Virus record (IMG/VR): IMGVR_UViG_3300044699_000126
Span: 1-28,686 of that record
Reading direction: 5' to 3' (one strand)
From: a virus
DNA: 28,686 bases
Shown here: positions 1 to 8,890 of the stretch, in pieces
How the letters are laid out: the number at the start of each line of letters is the position of its first letter
Numbering within the stretch: position 1 is the first letter of the stretch
The notes under the pieces: model-generated
Seen by the model: only the letters and a program-made list of their open reading frames with translations
Databases searched by the model: none
What the model was told of the DNA's origin: nothing
Made by a program: the position numbers and the translations under genes

Positions 1-2834
1 CGACCTGATCGACTTGCAGTTTGCCGTTGGCATCGCGCCTCTTGGCTACGACCATCCACTGGCCGAAGCGATCCAGAGGAAAAATAGTTTTCCGCGCATC
101 TCTCTCGTCGAACTGCGCGCGTTGATCTCGGCGGTGGCTTTGGCGAGTGCATCCGGATCTGAGATCTCACGTTGCAGTTCGGAGATCGTCGCCTGCCGTC
201 AGCGCTTCCCAGGAGTCATGGAAGAACTGCTGAATCTGGTGGTAGACCTCGTAGCCCTTTTCGCTGACGCCGTATAGAGGTCACCGGTGCGGGCCAGTTC
301 CTCGGGAGAGAGCTTGCGTTGGAACGTGTCGCTCGCCTTGGTGGCGGCAAAGGCGAGATCGCTGACGGCTTGCGCCTGCTCGGCTCCGAGATTGCGCCAT
401 GCCTTGGCGATCTCCCCGCCCCGGTCCTTCCACCGGAAGACTTCTATCTCCAGCCGGTCCTTTGGCCTGAAGCATCGCCTGGATGGGAGCGAAGTCCTTG
501 AATTTCCAGGCCGCCCAGCGGAACTGGGTGAGGAGGCGCTGCAACTTCCCGAAGCTCTTGACCGAATCCCCGAACCGCCGCGTGCGCGTCCGAACGCCCC
601 GGGTCGGTGGCGTCGGGCATCGCACCTAGCGGCGGCTCTACGGGCGGCGGCGTAACTGGGCCGCTGGCTGGCCCGTAGACGAGCCGGTGGGCTGGGTGGG
701 CTGTGAGGGACGGCTGAGCGGCAGCGGGCGCTCCTGGGCCGTTTGCGGGCCAAGAATGGTGGTTCCTGCGGCAGTCAGCTTCTCTCGCCTTGACCAGATC
801 CTGCGCCTGCGCGAATACCTGCGGAGCCACCACCCGCGCCTCCGGGCCGAACTTGGCGACGATGTGCTCAATGGCGTTGCCGAGCTTGATCGCGCCGGCC
901 CGTATGTCATCGGCGATCACTACCGCCATGTCAGTAATCCACTCGACATCGGCGAAGGGATTGGATGAGAGCGTGGTGCCGCGCTTGGCGAGCCGTTCCT
1001 TCGAGGCTGCCACCCTCGCCTGCCAAGCCGAGGGTTCCTGCATCCCGCCGGGCTGGAGAGTCTGCTCGGTAAACACGTCCTCGCTGCGCCGGCTTGCGGG
1101 CCGTTCGGACCCTCGACCACCATGTCGGCATCAGGAACCGTGGTGGTAGGAGCCAAGTTCTCAATGCATCCAGCCTGACAAGGCGCGCCGTCTCCGGACC
1201 GAGGTCTGCATAGGGCCTGCCGAAGAGGGACTGAGAGATGCGCTCACTCTCGGCATCGACCGGAGACGCAGGTGCCGCTGGCTGGGGAGGCTGGATCTCG
1301 ACGCTCGGCTGCGCAGCGGGAGCAGGAGCAGCAGCAGCAGGAGCCGTCCTGCATCGATCAACAGGGTCGAAGCCCCTTCTCGTCCGTGCGATGCCGTCTC
1401 AGCCGCCCATGCGTAACTCCGGGTGCCTGAGGGAGGAGCGGAGTCGTGGTGTAGCGAGCTGTAGCGGGGCCTTAGCCTCATCGGCCATCGTTGGAGGGGC
1501 CGAAGCGGACCGGACGCAGGCGGCGCAGTACCACGCCTCCCCGCAGCAGCCGCTGTATGTCGTCCCGGTTGTAGCTTCGGCAGCACGGGCCGCGCCGCTT
1601 GTCTGGATAGGGTTATCGAATGGACTACGGGATCTTGTCGCTCCCGGCCGGGAGGAGGAGGTGGCGGCACCGGGAGGTGGTGAGTGGGACCGGTGCTGCC
1701 TGGGCAGCCTTCGATGGACGAGCCGCCACATGCGTCCCGCCTTCGATGAACATGCCGAGCAGGAAGTTCTCCATCAGCCGCCAGAACGGGATCTTTCACC
1801 GGGATGCCTAAGAAATTCTCGTGCAGGATCGCCATGATTTCCTGCACTAACTCAGTGCCGACCGCCGACACCAGCCGTCGAGAGTAATCCCTTGGTGACG
1901 CCTCTCAGTTGCAGCCACGGGCCGAGGGTGTCGAAAGCGCTGATGAGTAAGCCGGTGAATATGCCCGCCGCCGGAGCATTGACTTTCTCCTTGAGCGCCG
2001 TGTTATAGCGCTCCCCGATATTGTTGACGGCGTTCATCAGGATGCCGCCGAAAGGACCGGTAAGCGCGGTGGCCGCACCCGCAGCGGCAAACTGCGGACC
2101 CATTTTTCCCACGCCCTGCGCGAGCCATTGCGGTGCCTTGGTGATGTCGCCCGTCACGTCCTTGAGCGAAGGCCCCTGCTTGAACTTCTCGAAGGCTTCG
2201 GTGATGGGTTTCTTTGTAACTTGACCCCACTCAGGATCGTAAGTAACGGTTCCCTTTTCGTACTGTAAAGGACTCCATTCTTTGGCTTTGCCGAGAGCCT
2301 TCGGAATGACGTTGAGGTCGGCAGGTTTAGCGCCGCGCATCCGCTCGCCGAAGCGGATGAAGGGTTCGTCGATGTTTGCCTTCAACTGGGCTAAGGCTTG
2401 AGCGGTGCCCACCGCGTTTTCGTAGACGGTGCCCATGTTTCCCAGTGCAGCCGTGGGAATCCCGCCGACACCGAGCGCCCTCTCCACCCAGTTGGGTGAA
2501 GGAGCAGGTTCAGGCGCGGCAGGAGGCGGCGCCACGGTGAGTTGAGGCACGCCGCTGGCTCGGGCGCCGGCGCACCAAAGACTGGCGCAGAGGGACTCTG
2601 TTGAGGAAGCCCCCCTGTTGCAACCGTCGGGGATACCGCCGTTGTTGGCGACGGAGCTTGAGTTACCAGACGAGCGCCTGGCGGGAGAGGAGGCACTACC
2701 TCCGGAACCGGAGTAATCAGCCGAGCACCGGGAGGCAAGGGCGGCATCCCGCCACTTACCTGCACCTGAGCAGGACCAGTAACTAACCGAGCGCCGGGAG
2801 GAAGCGGAGGTATTACCGAGGCCGGAGAACCCAT
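1..2834 (-). CDS. Large polyvalent / internal virion protein, 3' end beyond window
   Basis: This is a very long minus-strand gene, frameshifted many times and cut by the left edge. It starts at ATG 2834, overlapping the upstream gene's stop. The N-terminus has three copies of a PPLPPGARLVT/I motif (about 2820-2650). A segment around 2500-1860 follows, with an amphipathic/hydrophobic stretch rich in Gly and Ala (around PFGGILMNAVNNIGERYN) of the kind seen in phage ejection proteins. Coding then resumes in other frames: HENFLGIPVKDP near 1820, MENFLLGMFIEGG near 1760, ESERISQSLFGRPYADLGPE near 1220, and a helical block near 960-790 (WITDMAVVIADDIRAGAI). At the edge the text FPLDRFGQWMVVAKR resembles the 'PLxRFGxYxV' motif of phage large polyvalent proteins. 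Such proteins are thought to be packaged and ejected with DNA. The frame between about 1740 and 1350 cannot be resolved. The phage assignment is firm; the specific role is inferred. Confidence 0.6.
2650..2825 (-). repeat. Three PPLPPGARLVT repeats
   Basis: The DNA text CCTCCGCTTCCTCCCGGCGC and close variants recurs three times at 54- to 60-base intervals within the start of the large polyvalent gene, encoding (I/M/V)PPLPPGARL(V/I)T. It is probably a flexible or interaction-bearing N-terminal tail. Confidence 0.7.
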
Positions 2835-4184
2835 TGTCCACCCTTGAGATCCCAGACATTGCCCTTGTCATCGGCTGCGGTTTGGGACTGCCCCTGTGGC
2901 GCAGCGGCGGGACCAACCTGCGTGGAGGGTGCGGATTGGTCCTTTATCTCCTGCAACAGCTTTTGCGTCTCCAGCGCCATCTCTTGATCGAAGGTCATTG
3001 GAGGGCCAGCAGTCTTCGCGCGCTGCTCACGCTCATCCGAAGACATGTTCGGATCGTTGGCAGTAGCATGCTTCGCGAGAATATTCTTGCGGGCCTGCTC
3101 CTGTACGTCCCCAAACTTAGGAAGCTTTTCCTTGGCGGCGTTCGCCCGCTTCAGAGCTACCTCGGCTTCGTTGACGGCAGCGTTCCGCGCACAATCTCTG
3201 CTTTAGATTTGTTATTCCGGACGGCCTCGTCGAGTTCCTTCTTGCGGGTATTGGCGTTCGCCCAGGCAGTGGCTTGGGCTTGGTAGGCAGCCCTCGCCTG
3301 CGCCTCGTAATTCGCCTTGAGAGCGTCGGCTCTCTCCTGATCGATAGTGGTCCGCTGCTCTTCGGTAGTGGCTTTTCGCCTCTCCGTATTGGCCTTATCG
3401 ATAGCCTCCATCTCCCTGACAGCAGCATCCTGCCGGGCTTGGTTGCGCTTTGCCCTTCGCATCCTCGGCTTCGTCCTTGATTTTCTGCTGCCGCGACTTG
3501 CTCTCAGCTATCTCCTGCTCGCTCTTCAACTTATCGATAGCAGCCTTATCCTGCTTCGCCTTCACTCACGTTCCGCTAACTCTCTGGCAACCTGCATCTG
3601 CCTCTGCTGGGCGAGCGTGTTATACCCCGCAGTTACTGCGTTAACGGCGTTACCAATGCCGCTCTCTCCGGGGTATCTGGCGCGAGTCATCTGCTGCCCT
3701 GCGGCCAGCGCAATACCGGCTAAGCTGGGTCAGTCAACCTATCCCAGATACCGGGTTTCTTAGCCTCAGCAGGCGGCTGCCATGTGCCCGCACCGGGACT
3801 TCCAGGAGGAATAATCGTATCAATCAACTTGTTGTCTTTGTCGAAGACGCGCTTAGTCCCATCGTTGTCTTCCTCTACATAACCTCCGTCCGGATCGTAA
3901 GTCGTTTTAGCGCCTCTCTGTCGCTGCCGGTTTTGGAGTAACAGTCCCGAGAGTCTCACCGAGCGATGGCGGCATCGTGCGCGGCGCACCGGGAGTAGGC
4001 ATGGTGGGTCTGCCGAGCACCTCGCCACGTTGGGCCATGCCGCCGCCTCCGTATCCAGGAGGAGTGCGGGCGTTCGGGTTGATCCCCGGCGTGCCGAACC
4101 CGGGTTGACCACCGGAGCGATGCCTCCGAACTTCTGCGCGAGAGCCATCAGCAATTGCGGATTAATGGGGGGAACTCCGGGCAT
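2813..4184 (-). CDS. Coiled-coil internal virion-like protein (frameshifted)
   Basis: The start is ATG 4184, which overlaps the preceding stop as TAATG. The reading frame must change at about 4105 and 3912 (an out-of-frame block closed by a compensating indel), then near 3722, 3572, 3450 and 3180 to give about 456 aa. The N-terminal third is Pro/Gly-rich (INPNARTPPGYGGGGMAQRG), followed by an acidic stretch (YVEEDNDGTKRVFDKD). A Gly/Ala helix (GIGNAVNAVTAGYNTLAQQ) leads into roughly 200 residues of charged Ala/Lys/Glu/Arg/Gln coiled coil (ERADALKANYEAQARAAYQA). The C-terminus ends GNVWDLKGGQWVLRPR. No enzymatic motif is visible. The position between Pro-rich virion proteins and the large polyvalent protein suggests an internal or ejection protein. 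No family could be named. Confidence 0.6.
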
Positions 4185-5088
4185 TATCGAACTCCTGCGA
4201 GAAGCTGACCGATCGAGGGAATGGGGTTGCCGCGGCCTTGCGGCTTGAAGACGGGGGCGACGGGGGTGTGCGGGCCGAGGTGCGCGTAGGGCGCGGGCGT
4301 GGTGGTGGTGCCGCCCTGGAACGCGGCGAGCATGGGCAGCGCGGCGAGGAGCTTGCCCCTACTCCCGGCTGCTGCGGCTGTTGGCCCGGTTGCTGCGGTT
4401 GAGATTCGTTCGTATCGCGGAAACGTTTCTGTCGGCGTCTCTCTCGGCGGTGTCGTGATCACCGGCCCGTTTATAGGTGGTCTCGTCGTCGTCGGCGGTG
4501 TCGTCGGAACCGGAGCGAAATAGGTGTGGTAATCCTTGGCACTCGGATCAGTGAAGTAAGTGTAGGTATTACCCCTAGTAGGATCGCCGAAACTTGGGTC
4601 GGAGAAGTAGGTGTAGGTGTTGCCGCGCTCCTTCGGCGGGGAGGGATCAGTGAAGTAGGTATTGTATTGCCGTCCGCCGGCCGCCGCCTGTATCACCGCT
4701 ACCGAGATCCCCGGTGAAATACGTCTTGTAATCTCCACCGTGCCTCCCGCTGTGGCCGCCTCCCGGCAGCTGACGCGAGGTAATCATTGAGGGTCGGGTC
4801 GCCGATGTTAGATGCCGATAGTTTGCAGAGGCTGGTTGTTGCCCCACACGTCAGTGAAAAGACGGATCTTGCGCGTGCCAGTGGGATCTTGCGGCTGGTT
4901 GACGGTCGTGCCCCTCGTTGACTGCTGAGGCGGAGCTGCTGGCTTTGCCTCAGGAACTCCCGGTACGCTTCCTCGAAGGACTGATTCTGGTAGTCCTACC
5001 GCTACCACCAGTCAATCTTCGAGCCACCAGCGGCCGGAGGAGGATTGCTCGTGGGGCCTCCAGGAGGACGATTGCCAATGTATTCCAT
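4184..5088 (-). CDS. Pro-rich structural protein with TYF-DP tandem repeats
   Basis: The chosen start is ATG 5088 behind an AGGAGG-type site (GGAGGACATAAC). The gene reads MEYIGNRPPGGP, then in shifted frames NQSFEEAYREFLRQSQQ (near 4970), TRKIRLFTDVWGNNQPLQT (near 4850) and NIGDPTLNDYLASAAG (near 4795). A short array of a Thr-Tyr-Phe motif follows: KTYFTGD, NTYFTDP, YTYFSDP, YTYFTDP and HTYFAPV, between about 4725 and 4510. The C-terminus is Pro/Thr-rich and ends GQLLAGVR. At least four indels are needed; alternatively the 5' part (5088-4808) is a separate small gene. No known domain was recognised. It lies among putative internal-virion proteins and has a strand and overlap pattern consistent with co-transcription. 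Confidence 0.5.
4510..4730 (-). repeat. TYF-DP repeat array
   Basis: Five degenerate copies of a Thr-Tyr-Phe motif, three of them with Asp-Pro (plus-strand core GTGAAGTA(A/G)GT), 30 to 60 bases apart. The two most alike share GGTGTTGCC/GGTATTACC spacing text and the following peptide DPS. Confidence 0.6.
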
Positions 5089-5089
5089 G

Positions 5090-6018
5090 TTATGTCCTCC
5101 TGCCCAGAATCCGGCACCCGGCATCAGCGGCTGCGTGCTAGTGGGCGTGCCTACCGTGGTGCCAGTCCGGTCACGATCGGCGGCGTCCCGGCGGTCTGCC
5201 CCTTCTTCCGCATCTCCTCGATGATCTGCAACAAAGCCGGAATACTCAGACCGGCGCCGATGATGGCGCTCGCCGTACTCGGCTGCGGCACCTTCACCTC
5301 TGACTCCGCCTCGGCCCCGAACGGCTGCCGAATGAGGTTCCCATAGTTCAACAGATTCTCAGTACGGCAACCGCTGTTCATACTCGTACGGTTGGCATTC
5401 TCGTTCCGCTGCGCTTCCTCCTGCGCCCGGATCTGCGCGCCCACCGCCCCCGTGATCTGCCCCGGCGCCGTCAGGTTCGCCTGCAACTGCGGGATGTTCT
5501 GCATCGTCTGCATCGGCCTGCTGCTGCGCAGACAGATAGCCCTGGTTGGCGAGGCCAGACGACACTTCCCCCGCCACGCGCTCGGCATCGCGCACCGCCT
5601 GCGCCTCCCCGATCTCTGCCTCGAGCCGCCATAGCCGCCGCTGGCAATCCCCTGGTGCCGGATGGCCGGCAGCGCCCGCGTCAGCAACTGATCGCCGATG
5701 GGTGCCACGGCCGCCGAGATCGCGTTCTTCAGGTACGGGTTGGTCGCCGGATCGCGCCCCGCCCCGAGGTTGAACTCCGCGCTCTTCGTTCCGAGCTCGG
5801 CGAGATACTGCGCCGGGGTGACTGCGGCGCCGAGCTGCTTCTGCGCGGCAAGTTCATCCTGGTTGAAATCAGCAACCCGTGGTTCTGGCGATAGCTTGGG
5901 TCCACCCTGCTGATACAATCGAGTCGACTCGTCTACAAAACTGTTTTAACCGCCGGTTGCTGGAAGCTTGGGTATGACGACGTGCTAGTCGATATGTTGC
6001 GCCGGAGCTTTTTCCCAT
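5090..6018 (-). CDS. Virion-associated protein, possible internal/ejection protein
   Basis: The best start is ATG 6018, three bases past the GNAT gene's stop and behind AGAGG. The reconstructed N-terminus is MGKSSGATY, then TSSYPSFQQPAVKTVL and DESTRLYQQGGPKLSPEP after two frame changes near 5990 and 5935. The body (ADFNQDELAAQKQLG, then TNPYLKNAISAAVAPIGDQL) is clean to about 5640. A block to about 5520 is out of frame and should read RDAERVAGEVSSGLANQG. The C-terminal half is helical and ends near AIIGAGLSIPALLQIIEEM. The frame as sequenced stops at 5151; one indel extends it through TPTSTQPLMPGAGFWAGG to a TAA one base before the next ATG. Similar Ala/Gly/Gln-rich proteins occur in podovirus tail or ejection modules; the role is inferred. 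Confidence 0.55.
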
Positions 6019-6020
6019 GG

Positions 6021-6514
6021 TTAATCCTCTTTACCGATGCCCTTAGGGGCACGCTGTTTGTGATTACGCACTTCAAGAATGAGCGTCGTGTATGCAGGTT
6101 CAAAACCGAGAGGAGCAAGAAGTCTGGCGAGTCCTTTACGGCCCGAGCTTCGAGTCTCTCGCAGCCGTTCTCGCGGGCAAACGCTTCTAACGCCACGCGA
6201 GCGTGACCCGACCAACTCTTGAAGTTGATCCCCTGAAGGAGGACGATCCTCAAAACCCGGAGCGTAGGATATTCCGAGATTTCCGAAAGGATCACGCCCA
6301 AAAGTTCGGCTCCGTCACCAGCGAGCGCAATCCACAACTGTTGCCGATCCGCCGGCAACAAACGCTTTGATGGAGATTCGGAAAGTTCGCCGTGGCAGAA
6401 ACGAAGTGCGTCCCTCAGGTAGGGAACGAGGCGGGCGAAAACCGCCGGTTCAGTCGCCATCTCCGAACTGAGGCGAACAACCTGCAGCTTGCGTGGAGCC
6501 AGTTGCTGGGCCAC
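6021..6514 (-). CDS. GNAT-like acetyltransferase-fold phage protein (frameshifted)
   Basis: The gene starts at GTG 6514 and, after one frame change near 6148, ends at TAA 6021 for about 164 aa. The visible pattern is an N-terminal helical region (VPYLRDALRFCHGE), a beta strand after QLWIALAGDGAELLGVILSE, a second strand LRVLRIVLLQG, a helix VALEAFARENGCERLEA, then GRKGLARLLAPLGFEPAYTT. The order strand, strand, helix with 'ARENGC' and the terminal 'R-G-x-L-x-x-x-GF' element matches the GNAT-like proteins often encoded in podovirus structural operons. Their substrate is unknown. The uncorrected frame would replace the last 50 residues with unrelated sequence. It is followed after three bases by the next structural gene. 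Confidence 0.6.
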
Positions 6515-6559
6515 CGGAAGAGGCGTAACTTCTTCTAGAACTTGCTCAGTATTTCATGT

Positions 6560-6565
6560 TTAAAT
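6560..6565 (+). promoter_or_regulatory. Possible -10 element of HNH gene A
   Basis: TTAAAT followed by GGG lies about 60 bases upstream of the ATG. It resembles the element found at a similar place before the other plus-strand HNH units. No good -35 is visible at 16-18 bases. Confidence 0.3.
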
Positions 6566-6625
6566 GGGTGAGCGGGAGATGCTGCAAACATCCCCGCCCG
6601 ACATCCAGGAAAGTAGGTTTCCAGA

Positions 6626-7098
6626 ATGCCTCTCAAGTCTAAGACGATTGAAGAACTGCTGTCTAAATTTGTGCCAAATCGACACCCGGATCGATGCTGG
6701 ATCTGGAGTGGGTCTACCTGTAAGGGTTATGGCAAATGTACTTGGCGAACGAAGACCTTACAGAGCACACCGACTGGTGTACGAGCACCTCGTCAGCGCT
6801 ATCCCTGAAAGCTTGGAACTCCATCACACTTGCAGAACGCCGCTGTGCGTTAATCCCGCTCACCTGGAAGCGGTTACGCACCTGGAAAATATCCGCCATG
6901 GCTCCCGACGTGAGAAAACGCACTGCCCTAAGAATCACGCATACGATGAGGCCAACACCTACCTCGACAAAAAGGGGACGTCGCTCCTGCCGGGAATGCA
7001 AACGCCAGTGGAATCGAATCAATTACCATCGGAAGTCCTCGCAGCGGCTAGCTGCTCGACAAGAGGAGCCAACCAGCCCGCATCTGCTACGCGAATAG
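6626..7098 (+). CDS. HNH homing endonuclease A (frameshifted)
   Basis: This plus-strand gene faces the minus-strand structural genes. It starts at ATG 6626 after GGAAAG. The frame changes near 6740 and again near 6980. The reconstructed order is MPLKSKTIEELLSKFVPN, then CWIWSGSTCKGYGKC, then AHRLVYEHL, ELHHTCRTPLCVNPAHL and HLENIRHGSRREKTHC, ending with a Cys pair RSCRECKRQWNRINY. This is the HNH_3 arrangement: a His, then H-x-C-x-x-x-x-C-x-x-P-x-H-L, followed by an extra C-x-NH...C-x-x-C knuckle that probably binds zinc. Such free-standing enzymes nick or cut DNA and spread between phage genes. It lies between the GNAT gene and a small conserved gene on the other strand, converging with the latter. 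Confidence 0.8.
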
Positions 7099-7370
7099 GG
7101 GTAGCCGAGTTCGATCGCCGCCGCCAGAGCTTTCGCCTCATCGCTCTCAAGTTCCACGCTCTTGGTTGCATAGCCATTGAGTTGCGGCTTCCAGTTGTAG
7201 CTCTGCCCATTGCTGGTGAACTCGATCTCCCGCTGCTCCTGCTCGGTGAGCCTGAGCTTCTCGATGATCCGCAGAAAGACACTAGCCTCCCGGAGGTTGG
7301 CTGCGTTGTGGTTGCCGCACATATTCCACAACCACACTCTCTGGAAAAGCGGCAGTGTCACTGTTTGCAT
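7023..7370 (-). CDS. Conserved small phage protein of unknown function
   Basis: The gene starts at ATG 7370 with AGGA upstream. The first ~95 residues are well formed: MCGNHNAANLREASVFLRI, then KLRLTEQEQREIEF and VELESDEAKALAAAIELG. The pattern 'N-H-x-A-N-L-R-E-A-S-V-x-L-R-I-I-E-K' is one I associate with small proteins in podovirus structural operons, but I know no function. The last ~20 residues (CGLVGSSCRAASRC...) look out of frame; a single indel would end the protein at TAG 7087 instead of 7023, converging with the stop of HNH gene A. It lies ten bases downstream of its upstream neighbour. Confidence 0.6.
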   Translation of the reverse strand: MQTVTLPLFQRVWLWNMCGNHNAANLREASVFLRIIEKLRLTEQEQREIEFTSNGQSYNWKPQLNGYATKSVELESDEAKALAAAIELGYPYSRSRCGLVGSSCRAASRCEDFRW

Positions 7371-7380
7371 TCTTAGAATC

Positions 7381-7667
7381 CTAAAGGAGCTTGTTCACAA
7401 CGGCCTCGACGGCTCCTGTAAGGAAGCATCCGAGACTGCCGCTCCATCCTGTTGGACCGCCGGATCCATTACTGTGGGCGGCTGGATCTGGTTCGCCACC
7501 ATGTCCGGTTGCTGCATCGCGTTCTGCGCCCATTTCACTCTGGTGTTGTGGGCGGGGACGCTCGAAGCCTCAATGAGAATCGAGTCGGAATACTTGAGGA
7601 CAGCGATCTTCACGCGGCTCCGAAATTCTGGATCTGCGGTGAGAGCGGCACTTTCTAGATATGTCAT
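7381..7667 (-). CDS. Small structural-operon protein, about 95 aa
   Basis: ATG 7667 follows the tail fibre stop by one base (TAATATG). The protein begins MTYLESAALTADPEFRSR and continues VLKYSDSILIEASSVPAH, RVKWAQNAMQQPDMVANQI. As sequenced it ends at 7395. An indel near 7420 restores the more typical ending AVEAVVNKLL and stop 7381. The layout (N-terminal 'ADPEFRxRV', central 'RxxWAQ', C-terminal 'xxVEAVVN') resembles small proteins of phage structural modules that I cannot name. It is all helical with no enzymatic motif. Head or tail completion would be a guess. Confidence 0.55.
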
Positions 7668-7668
7668 A

Positions 7669-8889
7669 TTACTTTCTCATACGATTTTCAAGACTTGGCC
7701 ACCTGGCAACATCCACCCAGATATCTCCCGTGGTCAATCCCGCATTGGAAGTCGGCAACCCCACCACCGATAGCTTGGTGCGCGGGAAGGCTGTGCCGAT
7801 GCCGACATTGCCCGCTGACGTTATGGTTACTCTCGTCGCGACGCCGCCCCCGTAGTTGGTGCGAAAGGCGAAACCGGAATAGGTATCCTGATTCCCTGTT
7901 AGAAACAGGAAACCGGTGCCGTATCGCGGGTGATGTAGTAATTGTCAGGACTAGAGCCGATGCCCACGCTGCCCGCATTATTCAGGTTGAATCGGCCGCA
8001 TCGATATTCTGTAGCCACGGTGTCTGGATGGAGGCTGTGGTTGGCGCTCCGGTGATCTTCGCGTAGGCCAAGCTGGTGATCAGGAGGGGTTGGCATAGCT
8101 TCCGAGCGTCGACACCGCATTGGTCACCTGAGCAGCGGTGTAATCCCCGGTCGCCGCGACAACCGCGCCGGTCCTGGTGAATACGCTGGTGACGGCTGAG
8201 GCTGGCAAAGCGGTCCACGCGCCATCGCCTCGTAGGAAGTTCGAACTCGACGGTGTTCCCGTGCCGAGCCGCGCCACCGCGAACACGCCCGAGGTTGTAT
8301 CGGCCGCCGCGTGAACGTGGGCGGCTGGCGTAAACGAAGTGGGAACACCAGTCAGCTTCGAGTAGGCGTAACTGGGAATCCAGGTGGGATCGGGATAGCT
8401 GCCGAGCACCGAGACGGCGTTAGTCACCTGGGCTGCCGTGTAGTCGCCAGTGACCGCAACCCACGGCTCCGGTGCGCGTGAAGACGCTCGAGACAGCACC
8501 GCCACCGCCGCCTGGAATCGTCACCACCGTGCGCGTGCCGTCATCTGTGGCTGTGACGCCCGCACCCACGAAGTTGAGGGTCGTTCTGACGGTGAGAGCC
8601 ACGCCCTCGTCCTGCAACGGTGTGTATCCGCCGCCGCCGCCGCCCCGCCGCTCATCGGATGCCACGCGCCGGCGTAATAGACGTAGTAACCGCGCCGCTA
8701 CCCGGATTCCAGTTCGTACCGTCGGCGTACACGAGCATGCCCTCCCGCGGCTTGGCCGGCGCCACATGCCAGACCTTATGATCGGAATCGCGGTGACGGT
8801 TGATATGCGACCTGCTGCTCCTCGCTGACGCTCCACAGCATCTTGAGCGCCTCGCGGTGTTCGTCGGGGAGCGGCCGGTCTAGTGGCAT
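7669..8889 (-). CDS. Tail fibre / receptor-binding protein (frameshifted)
   Basis: The gene starts at ATG 8889, four bases inside the nozzle gene's end, and finishes at TAA 7669, about 405 aa after several frame changes (near 8800, 8690, 8650, 8470, 8095, 7985 and 7920). The N-terminus is MPLDRPLPDEHREALKMLWS, probably the virion-anchoring helix, followed by KPREGMLVYADGTNWNPGSG, a common fibre element. Then come a Gly-rich hinge, TVRTTLNFVGAGVTATDDG, and two copies of the fibre repeat SVFTRTGAVVAATGDYTAAQ ending in a 'Y-A-K-[IL]-T-G-[AV]-P' strand. A shaft with GTGTPSSSNFLRGDGAW and the C-terminal signature GNVGIGTAFPRTKLSVVG follow; this signature occurs in many fibre tips. It recognises the host surface; the receptor is unknown. 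Confidence 0.8.
8030..8500 (-). repeat. Two tail fibre modules of about 300 bp
   Basis: The segments encoding FTRTGAVV(A)xTGDYTAAQ recur about 300 bases apart (near 8480 and 8180 on the plus numbering), each followed by a 'SYxxPxWI-Y-K-TG-P' strand. They are protein-level repeats of the fibre shaft and also recognisable at DNA level. Confidence 0.6.
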
Positions 8890-8890
8890 G

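Noticed and set aside
687-968. Plus-strand open frames in the first 1.9 kb (for example 687-968 and 1238-1837)
   Set aside because: They are antisense shadows of the GC-rich, frameshifted polyvalent gene; their composition is Arg/Ala/Ser-rich without motifs.
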